Assembly: GCF_001591165.1 (NCBI RefSeq)
Contig: NZ_BCUG01000004.1
Span: forward strand, 1-64,000
Direction of reading: 5' to 3'
DNA from: Thauera butanivorans NBRC 103042
GTDB taxonomy: Bacteria > Pseudomonadota > Gammaproteobacteria > Burkholderiales > Rhodocyclaceae
Length of the DNA stretch: 64,000 nt
The position numbers and the translations under genes are program-made. The notes under the pieces are model-generated. The model saw only the letters and a list, made by a program, of their open reading frames with translations. It was not told the origin of the DNA and did no database searches. Positions 25,588 to 31,999 of this stretch are shown in pieces. Every line of letters begins with the position of its first letter. Position 1 is the stretch's first letter.

Positions 25588-25626
25588 GGAAAAAGAAGGC
25601 CGGCAGCAGCCATGCCGCCGCCGGCC
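25588..25626 (-). terminator. Rho-independent terminator (minus strand)
   Basis: GGCCGGC (25598-25604) pairs with GCCGGCC (25620-25626). On the minus strand the hairpin is followed by TTCTTTTT. It would stop transcription from the cro-like gene before the CII-like and replication genes, implying read-through control or a separate promoter. Confidence 0.6.
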
Positions 25627-25729
25627 CGAAGCTCCGACAGGAGGGAGGGAGACAAGAAACGGGAGGTGCGCCCCATGCGGATAGAATGCGAGTTCTCACA
25701 CAACACAGTCATCACCACAGGAGCGCACC

Positions 25730-26053
25730 ATGAGCAACTCCACCCCCGTCATGATTCTGGGAATGGTCTGGTACAAGGCCGAGCATTACGACGCCATCCG
25801 CCGGGTCATGGCCGACGGCCACAAGCTCCCCGCTACGTTCCACGAATGGCGGATGAAATCCGAGACTGGCGAGAAGAAGCATCGCCGCGACGGGAAGATC
25901 GTCGTGCGCGCCTTCATCGACCCCGAAGCGTTTCCCGACTGGTGCCGGGCGCGCGGCCTGAACATCGACGCCCAGGCACGCATGCAATACGCCGCAACCA
26001 TCGCGAACGAAACTGTGATGCGCAGCCATGCAGAAGGCGACGGAGCACACTGA
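25730..26053 (+). CDS. Conserved hypothetical phage protein
   Basis: 107 residues. A start MILGMVWYKAEHYDAIRRVMADGHKLPATFHEW leads to GKIVVRAFIDPEAFPDWCRARGLNIDAQARMQYA. It looks like a small globular alpha/beta protein, seen as a family-like pattern (YKAEHYD, PDWCR) in beta- and gammaproteobacterial phages, but I cannot name a function. It is convergent with the cro-like gene, two bases from its stop. Confidence 0.6.
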   Translation: MSNSTPVMILGMVWYKAEHYDAIRRVMADGHKLPATFHEWRMKSETGEKKHRRDGKIVVRAFIDPEAFPDWCRARGLNIDAQARMQYAATIANETVMRSHAEGDGAH

Positions 26054-26055
26054 CA

Positions 26056-26301
26056 TCAGGCGGTCTCCTGTTCCACATGTGGGGCTGTGCCGCGCAGGTA
26101 CGCCCAATCCACATCGGGGCGCAGGGCTTCGCAGCAAACGGCGCCGCCAGACTCCCGCTCGACCCTGATCGCCAACTCCGCTGCGCAGGGCTTCTGGCCA
26201 TAGGCCACGTTGCGTAGGTGGCCGTAGCTCGTCCCGCACCGCCTGGCGAAGGCGATGCGGTGATCCATCGGCATACCGAAGAGGTAGGGCTTGAGCATCA
26301 T
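26056..26301 (-). CDS. Cro/YdaS-like regulator
   Basis: 81 residues with an HTH of the YdaS/Cro type: DHRIAFARRCGTSYGHLRNVAYGQKPCAAELAIRVERESGGAV. It is divergent from the CI-like repressor and shares an operator region with it. It would repress the repressor gene and favour lytic growth. Its promoter contains operator 26311-26326 between -10 and -35. Confidence 0.78.
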   Translation of the reverse strand: MMLKPYLFGMPMDHRIAFARRCGTSYGHLRNVAYGQKPCAAELAIRVERESGGAVCCEALRPDVDWAYLRGTAPHVEQETA

Positions 26302-26307
26302 GGCTAA

Positions 26308-26336
26308 ATAGTAACCGAGCAGTTACCAGATAGCAA
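26308..26336 (-). promoter_or_regulatory. Leftward early promoter (cro-like gene)
   Basis: On the minus strand: -35 TTGCTA (26336-26331), 17-bp spacer, -10 TACTAT (26313-26308). The GTAAC-N6-GTTAC palindrome occupies the spacer and -10 edge, so repressor binding would block it. Confidence 0.55.
26311..26326. promoter_or_regulatory. Repressor operator GTAAC-N6-GTTAC
   Basis: Perfect 5-bp inverted repeat with a 6-bp spacer. A second, near-perfect copy (ATTAC-N6-GTTAC) lies at 26351-26366, and two more copies occur at the rightward operon promoter. Confidence 0.65.
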
Positions 26337-26350
26337 TAACTACTCAGGGA

Positions 26351-26366
26351 ATTACCAATCAGTTAC
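26351..26366. promoter_or_regulatory. Second repressor operator ATTAC-N6-GTTAC
   Basis: Same spacing as the site at 26311 with one mismatch in the left half. It lies 19 bp before the repressor start codon, suggesting autoregulation. Confidence 0.55.
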
Positions 26367-26385
26367 GCATACACGAAAATAGGTC

Positions 26386-26829
26386 ATGGACAAGAACGAC
26401 ATCCGCCGAGCTCGGCTCCGTCAAGTCATCGATGAGCGATTCGATGGTAAGGTCGCGCGCCTTGCGGCCTTTTTGGAGATGAAACCACCACAGCTTCACC
26501 GATGGCTATCAGGGAAGCAGGGGATTCACGAGGACAGCGCGGCCAGCATGTGCGAGAAGATTGGCCTCCCCGCCGGCTGGTTCGACCTCCCGCCCGACTC
26601 ATCCCTGCCGTTGCCGACCCCCAAGGTAGGCATGGATGACAACGTACCCCCCGAAGCCGCCACCGAACTCTGGCGAAGCTACCAGCGGGCCGACGCCGAA
26701 GCCCAGCGGGTGGTCGACATCGTGCTCGACCGTGAACGCGGCGAGGTGGGTGCCATACTGAAGTCCGCTATCAGCACGGCACTACTGGCCGCAAAAAGAG
26801 AACCCGCCGCGCGCAAGAAGACGGCCTGA
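26386..26829 (+). CDS. CI-like phage repressor without peptidase domain
   Basis: 147 residues. The N-terminal HTH (KVARLAAFLEMKPPQLHRWLSGKQGIHEDSAASMCEKIGLPAGWFDLP) is typical of phage repressors. The rest is helical (ATELWRSYQRADAEAQRVVDIVLD) and ends with a basic Ala/Lys-rich tail. There is no S24/LexA-like self-cleavage domain, so classical RecA-triggered cleavage is unlikely. It is divergent from the cro-like gene. Confidence 0.8.
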   Translation: MDKNDIRRARLRQVIDERFDGKVARLAAFLEMKPPQLHRWLSGKQGIHEDSAASMCEKIGLPAGWFDLPPDSSLPLPTPKVGMDDNVPPEAATELWRSYQRADAEAQRVVDIVLDRERGEVGAILKSAISTALLAAKREPAARKKTA

Positions 26830-26954
26830 CCTGCGGCTGGTATGGAGCAATAGCAGTGAGCATTGCAAACCGAAGGACATCTCACGCTGATAGCCCAACT
26901 GCCGAAAATTGAGATGAAGAACCTCAAACAACACGCTACTGAGCGAACGAAACA

Positions 26955-27395
26955 ATGAGAAAAATCATCAGCCTTGCAGCTCTTGTTTTTTCCTGCAGTA
27001 GCTTTGGCTCCTGCTATGAGCTCTATCGAGGCGATGTGCTTATTGAGCGCACACCACACCCACCTTTCGACATTAGTTATCACCCAGACAATGGCCCCAG
27101 CGAGGCGCTGCAAGCATCACGGGCGAGAGGCGAACACCTCATCATTTCCCCATACCGTTGCCCCGATTCCCAGCAGGCTACTTCCATACAGCCTACGAAA
27201 GGATGGTCGGGGTACGGCAACGCAACAAGTGTTACCCCCAGCAGCACCGCATCTGGACGCTATGACGTATCGGCAGCAAGCGGCGGACGAACAAACGCCG
27301 AACACAGTTACCCCCATGTCGGCCCACGCGGCGGTCAATACCGAATCACCGCCAACGGGAAAAAGCGTTACGCGTCACAGGAAAGGAGGCGTTAA
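26955..27395 (+). CDS. Secreted protein with PBCV basic-adaptor motif
   Basis: 146 residues. A signal peptide (MRKIISLAALVFSCSSFGSC) precedes a Ser/Thr-rich middle and ends with VGPRGGQYRITANGKKRY, the motif of the short PBCV-specific basic adaptor domain that decorates diverse exported proteins. It lies between the repressor and a DUF4236 gene, the usual place for lysogenic-conversion genes. It is AT-richer than its neighbours. Function unknown. Confidence 0.6.
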   Translation: MRKIISLAALVFSCSSFGSCYELYRGDVLIERTPHPPFDISYHPDNGPSEALQASRARGEHLIISPYRCPDSQQATSIQPTKGWSGYGNATSVTPSSTASGRYDVSAASGGRTNAEHSYPHVGPRGGQYRITANGKKRYASQERRR

Positions 27396-27397
27396 AC

Positions 27398-27808
27398 ATG
27401 GGATGGAGATTTCAGAGACGGGTAAAGATCCTTCCCGGCGTCACCCTCAATTTCTCGAAATCGGGGGTCAGTACCAGCTTCGGTCCACGCGGATTACGCT
27501 ACACCATTGGTCATGGTAAACGACGGCTTACCCTCGGCATCCCTGGCACGGGCGTCCACTACACAGAAGTTACCAGCAAAAAACGACGCGCCCGACCACC
27601 TGCCCCAACACCAATCCCATTGCAGCCCGAGCAGTCCCATGGCACTGGATTCCTTGGCAGAGCACTCATTGTCGTAGCCATCATTATTGGCTTTGGCGTA
27701 CTGGTCGCTGGCCTATCTCGCTACACTACTATCACGCTCTTGCTAGGCGCTATCATCGCTACCATTATTTTCATTATCGTGGTGGCTCGAGGCGGAACCT
27801 ATCGTTAA
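27398..27808 (+). CDS. DUF4236 membrane protein
   Basis: 136 residues. The N-terminus (MGWRFQRRVKILPGVTLNFSKSGVSTSFGPRG) is the highly characteristic DUF4236 domain, rich in Gly and ending GIPGTGVHYTE. Two transmembrane helices follow (about residues 86-106 and 110-130). It starts two bases after the secreted-protein gene, so the two are probably made together. DUF4236 function is not known. Confidence 0.8.
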   Translation: MGWRFQRRVKILPGVTLNFSKSGVSTSFGPRGLRYTIGHGKRRLTLGIPGTGVHYTEVTSKKRRARPPAPTPIPLQPEQSHGTGFLGRALIVVAIIIGFGVLVAGLSRYTTITLLLGAIIATIIFIIVVARGGTYR

Positions 27809-27937
27809 GCCTGAATCAGCCCACAGGCACCCTTTCTAGAACGTCTGGCGATCAACCCCAAATCCCTCGAACAGGCATACACTTTGATCTGGTGTACACA
27901 AAGTAGCGCCAAGCTCAAGAGAAAAGATAGCGCCCCA

Positions 27938-28429
27938 TCACTCCCCAAGAGCAGCCATTTGCTGCCGCATGTGCTCGATTTCTGATTGCAGGGTTTCGAT
28001 CTGCAGGCCGTAACTGCTTGTGACGGCATTCATCTCGTCACTGATGCTGCGCTCCCACACAGCGCCGGCCAGGTTGTTGTTGGCGTAGCGTTTTTTGTCG
28101 CGCAACTGAGCAAGGCGAGTATTCATTTCCTCAGTCAGCTTCTTGATGCGGGTTTGATGACGATAGATGTCGTCATCAAGAATACGGCGCCGCACCGCAT
28201 TGTCGGCAGCCTGTAGTTTGGCCTGATTGGCGCTGTGCCCTTGCTGCGCGCGCGCGGCGCTTTCTGCATTCCAGTGCCCCGTGGCTGGCGCCACCTTCAA
28301 TTCCTCACCACCCTGGGCGCAAGGCACGTCCGAAAACACGACCTTGCCCCCTTCCTTGCACTTGTACACCTGCGCCTGGACACTCATCGTCGCGCCCGCA
28401 AGCACCATGGCCAGCACCAGTCTATTCAT
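27938..28429 (-). CDS. DUF4124-type secreted coiled-coil protein
   Basis: 163 residues from ATG 28429. Signal peptide MNRLVLAMVLAGATMSVQAQ, then VYKCKEGGKVVFSDVPCAQ, the DUF4124 pattern with two Cys that could form a disulfide. The C-terminal 90 residues form a long helix pair. It is probably periplasmic, and convergent with the DUF4236 gene. Role unknown. Confidence 0.7.
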   Translation of the reverse strand: MNRLVLAMVLAGATMSVQAQVYKCKEGGKVVFSDVPCAQGGEELKVAPATGHWNAESAARAQQGHSANQAKLQAADNAVRRRILDDDIYRHQTRIKKLTEEMNTRLAQLRDKKRYANNNLAGAVWERSISDEMNAVTSSYGLQIETLQSEIEHMRQQMAALGE

Positions 28430-28567
28430 GCCCCACCCCAAGCAAACGTCATCGCGGCGAGGTTAACACAGCAATCGTCGCCGCACGCGTGACTGATTCC
28501 CTCTTGAAACAATAGAAACCCCGCCAAATTCAGCGTCAGCCAACGCACACCGCAAGCTGCCCGGTCA

Positions 28568-28942
28568 TCACGCCGCGCTCAGCAGCGACGCATCGAGCTT
28601 GACCACCACATCCGCCCACGGCACCGTCACGCGCCCGTCCGGCTGCTTGTCGACCAGCCCGTGCTCGATCAGCTTTTGCACGTCGGCGTGGACGTTGGAG
28701 TAGTTGCGCGCCAGCGCCTTGGCCACCGCGTAGATGGACACCGGCCCCAGGCGCTTGACGGCCCGTAGCGTATCGAGCCGGCGCGGCGGCAGTTCGGCCA
28801 GCAGCTGCGCCGCATTGGCAAAGCCCAGATAGTAGTCACCCGCCGGCAGCACCGCCCCGGCGTCGATGCGGCGTGCCACATCGCGCACCTGCGCCTGCGT
28901 GGCCGCCCAGTCGGTAATGCCGATGATTGCCCGATTCGCCAT
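28568..28942 (-). CDS. tumA: TumA-type antitoxin (HVO_A0114-like DNA-binding protein)
   Basis: 124 residues. A winged HTH: LDTLRAVKRLGPVSIYAVAKALARNYSNVHADVQKLIEHGLVDKQPDGRVTVPWADVVVKLD, the signature of HVO_A0114-family regulators that act as TumA antitoxins. It lies four bases downstream of a TumE-like toxin gene. It probably binds the toxin and represses the pair. Confidence 0.82.
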   Translation of the reverse strand: MANRAIIGITDWAATQAQVRDVARRIDAGAVLPAGDYYLGFANAAQLLAELPPRRLDTLRAVKRLGPVSIYAVAKALARNYSNVHADVQKLIEHGLVDKQPDGRVTVPWADVVVKLDASLLSAA

Positions 28943-28945
28943 GGT

Positions 28946-29245
28946 TCATTCCTCCGTCAAACGCGCGATGTCGGCCAGAAAGTCGGCCACCACCTGCAGC
29001 ATGGACACGAAGCGGAACGGCACCTCGGTTTCGTCCGCGCCGACATGTTTGTGGTCGCCCTTGCCGGCTTCGTTGTCGTAACGCACCAGGGTGCGGCCCG
29101 CCCGGCCCGCATAGAAGCGGTACTTGTATTCGTGCGCCGACCCCGGCACTGACGGATCGACCGACCAAATGACCATTTCGATGGTCACGCCATCGGCCCG
29201 GGTTTCCTTGCTGCGATGGATCAGTGTCGCGCCCATGTATTGCAT
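28946..29245 (-). CDS. tumE: TumE-type toxin (DUF6516)
   Basis: 99 residues. MGATLIHRSKETRADGVTIEMVIWSVDPSVPGSAHEYKYRFYAGRAGRTLVRYDNEAGKGDHKHVG is typical of DUF6516/TumE: the 'HEYKYR' and 'RYDNE..KGDHKH' blocks are diagnostic. An acidic C-terminal helix follows. The biochemical activity of TumE is not firmly known to me. This is the third toxin-antitoxin pair in the prophage. Confidence 0.82.
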   Translation of the reverse strand: MQYMGATLIHRSKETRADGVTIEMVIWSVDPSVPGSAHEYKYRFYAGRAGRTLVRYDNEAGKGDHKHVGADETEVPFRFVSMLQVVADFLADIARLTEE

Positions 29246-29286
29246 TGTACGGATATATCCGCATCACGCAATACATTAAATCCGAC

Positions 29287-29309
29287 AGCCCGCTGAGTGC
29301 GGGCTTTTT
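29287..29309 (+). terminator. Rho-independent terminator (plus strand)
   Basis: AGCCCGC-TGAGT-GCGGGCT followed by TTTT. It lies just upstream of the rightward operon promoter and would insulate it from upstream plus-strand transcription. Confidence 0.75.
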
Positions 29310-29332
29310 GCGTCTGAGACATGGAGCAGAAA

Positions 29333-29348
29333 ATAACCGTACAGTTAT
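29333..29348. promoter_or_regulatory. Repressor operator ATAAC-N6-GTTAT
   Basis: Perfect inverted repeat with the same 6-bp spacing as the sites at the repressor/cro region. It touches the -35 element of the rightward promoter. Confidence 0.6.
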
Positions 29349-29377
29349 TGACAAAAAAGTAACCATAGAGTTACGAT
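29348..29377 (+). promoter_or_regulatory. Rightward operon promoter with overlapping operator
   Basis: -35 TTGACA (29348-29353), 18-bp spacer, -10 TACGAT (29372-29377). A perfect GTAAC-N6-GTTAC operator (29359-29374) covers the spacer and the -10. It should drive 29433 to 37477, including the DGR target genes, and be shut off in the lysogen. Confidence 0.65.
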
Positions 29378-29432
29378 CAACCCATCTCAACACCCCCCCC
29401 ACCGGGCCTGCGGTCAGGAGACGGAGCCAAGC

Positions 29433-29708
29433 ATGAACACCCTCTCAATCACCGGCTACACCCGCGACTGCAACTGCGAGCACTGCGGCCGCCCGCTGAA
29501 GCTGGGTGTCGTCACGCCGGAAAAGGGCACCATCGGCGCCGACTGCTTCGTACGCCTGATCCAGCGCGACACCAAGCGCTACAGCGGCAACGGCAAGCCC
29601 TCGGCCGAGATGGTCAAGCAGTACGCGCTCATCATTGCCAAGGGACTGGAATACGCCGCCCGCCAATACGGCTACCGCGCTTCGTCCTTCGTGTTCCAGA
29701 CCGCTTAA
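29433..29708 (+). CDS. Small Cys-containing phage protein
   Basis: 91 residues. DCNCEHCGRPLKLGVVTPEKGTIGADCFVRLI contains CxxC and later Cys, a possible zinc-binding knuckle like those of phage proteins that label 'name and C..CG.L' motifs. First gene of the rightward operon. No function assigned. Confidence 0.55.
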   Translation: MNTLSITGYTRDCNCEHCGRPLKLGVVTPEKGTIGADCFVRLIQRDTKRYSGNGKPSAEMVKQYALIIAKGLEYAARQYGYRASSFVFQTA

Positions 29709-29755
29709 CCACTACCGGCCCGCCGGTAGGCGGGCCTCCACCCCTGGAGACCGCA

Positions 29756-30130
29756 ATGCAAACGTCTGCACCCTTCCTCATCGCCCTCCCCGACCTCGCC
29801 CCCGGCGAGATCTGGGCCGGCATCGCCGTCGAAGACGGCGCCCCCGCCCACCACCTGATCCTGCTGCCGGGCGACGTCAAAGGCGTCACCCACGAAGCCG
29901 CCACCGAATGGGCCGCCAGCATCGGCGGCGGACTGCCCACCCGCAAGGAGCAGGCGCTGCTCTTCGCAAACCTCAAGGATCAGTTTGAAGAGGCCGCCTA
30001 CTGGAGCGCGCAGCGGCGCGAGTCCGACCCGGACTACGCCTGGTACCAGCACTTCGGCTTCGGCAACCAGGGCTACACCCGCCGCGACACCCAGCTCCGC
30101 GCCCGAGCCGTCCGCAGATTGCCCATTTGA
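29756..30130 (+). CDS. DGR target protein 1 (DUF1566/C-type-lectin-like)
   Basis: 124 residues. An HLILLPGDVKGVTHEAATEWAAS block leads to LPTRKEQALLFANLKDQFEEAAYWSA and the C-terminal variable segment YAWYQHFGFGNQGYTRRDTQLRARAVRRLPI. This is the DUF1566 layout, in which YW(S)S..., a variable loop and RxRAVR close the fold. Such domains are classic targets of diversity-generating retroelements. The ligand-binding face would be the variable residues. Codons there are NNC types (GGC, TTC, AAC, TAC, ACC, CGC, GAC). It is the first of four paralogues in the operon. A GGAG precedes the start. Confidence 0.85.
   Translation: MQTSAPFLIALPDLAPGEIWAGIAVEDGAPAHHLILLPGDVKGVTHEAATEWAASIGGGLPTRKEQALLFANLKDQFEEAAYWSAQRRESDPDYAWYQHFGFGNQGYTRRDTQLRARAVRRLPI
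30041..30121 (+). repeat. DGR variable repeat VR1
   Basis: 27 codons from TGG to TTG. Eleven codons between 30050 and 30094 vary among the four copies; the last eight codons (CGC to TTG) are identical in all four and could contain the mutagenic-homing initiation site. Variable codons change only at positions 1 and 2. Confidence 0.8.
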
Positions 30131-30160
30131 TCATTCGTCAATTCCCATCGGACACACATC

Positions 30161-30796
30161 ATGCAAACGTCTGCACTTTCATCCGACCGCACGCTGCAGC
30201 GGCTCCGCCAGCGGCTGGACAGCTGGGCGCTTGATCACCTGCGCGCCCATGCCGCGGAACTCGCCAACCGGGTCGAGGCGCTCGAGGCTGAGATCGAAAC
30301 CACGCGCGATGAGGCGCGCAGGGCGTGGGCGGCCGCCGACCAGTGGCACGACAACCACATGACCTTGCTGCACGAAATGATGGACATGGGCGCCGAGGTC
30401 GGCATTACCCGCGACGGCGAAGTGCTGGTGAGCTCGATGGCCGAAGCGGCGCCGCCCGACCTCGCCGACGGCGAGACCTACATCGGCACCATCCAGGTCG
30501 CCGGGCTCGCACCCTACCAGTTGATCCTGCTGCCGGGCGACGTCGAAGACGTCACCCACGAAGCCGCCACCGAATGGGCCACCAGCATCTGCGGGGAACT
30601 GCCCAACCGCCACGAGCAAGCCTTGCTGTTTGCTCATGCACGCGACCAGTTCGAGCGCGACGACTATTGGAGTGCCGAGCGGCACGAGTCCGCCCCGGAC
30701 TACGCCTGGTACCAGCACTTCTACTACGGCGACCAGAGCTACGGCCACCGCGGCACCCAGCTCCGCGCCCGAGCCGTCCGCAGATTGCCCATTTAA
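30161..30796 (+). CDS. DGR target protein 2 with coiled-coil N-terminus
   Basis: 211 residues. The first 90 residues form a coiled coil (HLRAHAAELANRVEALEAEIETTRDEARRAWAAADQWHDNHM), absent from the other three targets. Residues about 105-211 are the DUF1566-like domain, ending YAWYQHFYYGDQSYGHRGTQLRARAVRRLPI. The coiled coil could trimerise or anchor the display domain. It shares its first five residues (MQTSA) with target 1. The DNA before the variable segment is nearly identical to target 3, indicating recent duplication or homing. Confidence 0.85.
   Translation: MQTSALSSDRTLQRLRQRLDSWALDHLRAHAAELANRVEALEAEIETTRDEARRAWAAADQWHDNHMTLLHEMMDMGAEVGITRDGEVLVSSMAEAAPPDLADGETYIGTIQVAGLAPYQLILLPGDVEDVTHEAATEWATSICGELPNRHEQALLFAHARDQFERDDYWSAERHESAPDYAWYQHFYYGDQSYGHRGTQLRARAVRRLPI
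30707..30787 (+). repeat. DGR variable repeat VR2
   Basis: Same 27-codon layout as VR1; variable span 30716-30760. Column 6 is GAC here (AAC, GGC, CGC elsewhere), and column 15 is CAG, as in VR1. Confidence 0.8.
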
Positions 30797-30825
30797 TCAT
30801 TCATCAATTTCTGGAGGCCGCCGCA

Positions 30826-31053
30826 ATGGTCCTGCTCCGAAAAATCATCTCCGCCGCACGTCGCTTGAGGCTGCAGGCGGCGGAGGCCGATCTGGCCTTC
30901 CTGGAAGCACGCGCACCGCTTGCCATTGCCGACCAGCGCGCGCGCGTCGACCAGCTCCGTGCAAAAGAAGGCCTGCCGCCGGTGCCCAGCAGCGCAGACG
31001 CAATCCGCCGTGACATCGAGCGCGCGACAAAGGCCGCGATACTGAGGATCTGA
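30826..31053 (+). CDS. Small coiled-coil phage protein
   Basis: 75 residues (MVLLRKIISAARRLRLQAAEADLAFLEARAPLAIADQRARVDQLRAKEG). Basic N-terminus, long amphipathic helix. CTGGAGG lies eight bases before the ATG, in a leader that is homologous to the one before target 4. Role unknown. Confidence 0.55.
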   Translation: MVLLRKIISAARRLRLQAAEADLAFLEARAPLAIADQRARVDQLRAKEGLPPVPSSADAIRRDIERATKAAILRI

Positions 31054-31054
31054 C

Positions 31055-31153
31055 ATGGACGCGCCGACCCGCCGTGCCATCGCCCGATTCTGGCGTACCT
31101 ACGTGATCTGCCTGGCAATCGCCGGGCTCGTGATCCTGGGATGTGTGACATGA
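31055..31153 (+). CDS. 32-residue single-span membrane peptide
   Basis: Starts two bases after the previous stop. A basic N-terminus (MDAPTRRAIARFWRT) is followed by one hydrophobic helix (YVICLAIAGLVILGCV). Its stop overlaps the next ATG (ATGA), so it is probably translated. Too short for family assignment. Confidence 0.45.
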   Translation: MDAPTRRAIARFWRTYVICLAIAGLVILGCVT

Positions 31154-31350
31154 GCCTGATCCCCACCCCGCTCGTACCCCGCGATGACGACTTGATACCC
31201 GTCACCGTGTGCCTGACCCCCGTCCAGGCCGATCGCCTGGAGCGACTGCTTGCCCATTGTCGCGACCACAGCGGCTTGGACGATGAATCTGTCGCCGACA
31301 TGGTTTTCGAAACCGGCCTGCAGGTTGCCGAGCAGGCCATCAACGGATAA
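31150..31350 (+). CDS. Small hypothetical phage protein
   Basis: 66 residues from ATG 31150 (an in-frame ATG at 31141 is also possible). VTVCLTPVQADRLERLLAHCRDHSGLDDESVADMVFETGLQVAEQAI resembles a small helical ribbon-helix-helix-like or regulatory protein, but no family can be named. Confidence 0.5.
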   Translation: MSLIPTPLVPRDDDLIPVTVCLTPVQADRLERLLAHCRDHSGLDDESVADMVFETGLQVAEQAING

Positions 31351-31356
31351 GCCGCC

Positions 31357-31563
31357 ATGCGCCAGTACTCCGACCTGCAGAAGTTCAAGGACGCCAAGAC
31401 CATCGCCCGCGACTACGGCCTGTTCGTCGTCGAAAAGACCCTACGTACCAGCACCGCCTATCTGCTGTATCGCCGCACAGCCACCGGAAATGCATTCCTC
31501 GGCAAGCGCGGCAGCGTCGACGGCCTCTACCGCCTGGTGTGCAAGGTCACCAACTTTCACTAG
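31357..31563 (+). CDS. Small hypothetical phage protein
   Basis: 68 residues (MRQYSDLQKFKDAKTIARDYGLFVVEKTLRTSTAYLLYRRTATGNAFLGKRGSVDGL). Alpha/beta, basic. It starts six bases after the preceding stop. No function recognised. Confidence 0.5.
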   Translation: MRQYSDLQKFKDAKTIARDYGLFVVEKTLRTSTAYLLYRRTATGNAFLGKRGSVDGLYRLVCKVTNFH

Positions 31564-31606
31564 CCCATTGCCGGCGGGCAATGCCGGCGCCATTCACGAG
31601 GTCCCC

Positions 31607-31999
31607 ATGGAAAACACCACCTCCCCTGCCCTTGCAGAGGGCGAGATTCCCATCGCCATCATCCAGATCACCGGACACGCGCCCTACCACCTGATCCTGC
31701 TGCCGGGCGACGTCGAAGACGTCACCCACGACGCCGCCGCCGAGTGGGCGACCAGCATCTGCGGGGAACTGCCCAACCGCCACGAGCAAGCCTTGCTGTT
31801 TGCTCATGCACGCGACCAGTTCGAGCGCGACGACTATTGGAGTGCCGAGCGGCACGAGTCCGACCCGGACTACGCCTGGTACCAGAACTTCTACTACGGC
31901 GGCCAGAGCGACAGCCACCGCGACGACCTGCTCCGCGCCCGAGCCGTCCGCAGATTGCCTATTCAATCATTCACCAATTCCTTGGAGGCTGCCCAATGA
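31607..31999 (+). CDS. DGR target protein 3 with stop-codon loss
   Basis: 130 residues from ATG 31607. It has the same DUF1566-like domain, with variable segment YAWYQNFYYGGQSDSHRDDLLRARAVRRLPI, but the stop seen in targets 1 and 2 is changed (ATTTGA/ATTTAA becomes ATTCAA). Translation therefore continues 11 residues to overlap the next start (ATGA). It retains AAC in the first variable column. The roughly 120 bases before the variable segment match target 2 exactly. Confidence 0.85.
   Translation: MENTTSPALAEGEIPIAIIQITGHAPYHLILLPGDVEDVTHDAAAEWATSICGELPNRHEQALLFAHARDQFERDDYWSAERHESDPDYAWYQNFYYGGQSDSHRDDLLRARAVRRLPIQSFTNSLEAAQ
31877..31957 (+). repeat. DGR variable repeat VR3
   Basis: Variable span 31886-31930. 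Column 15 is CTG against CAG in VR1/VR2 and CCG in VR4: only the A position differs, as expected for adenine-directed mutagenesis. Confidence 0.8.
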
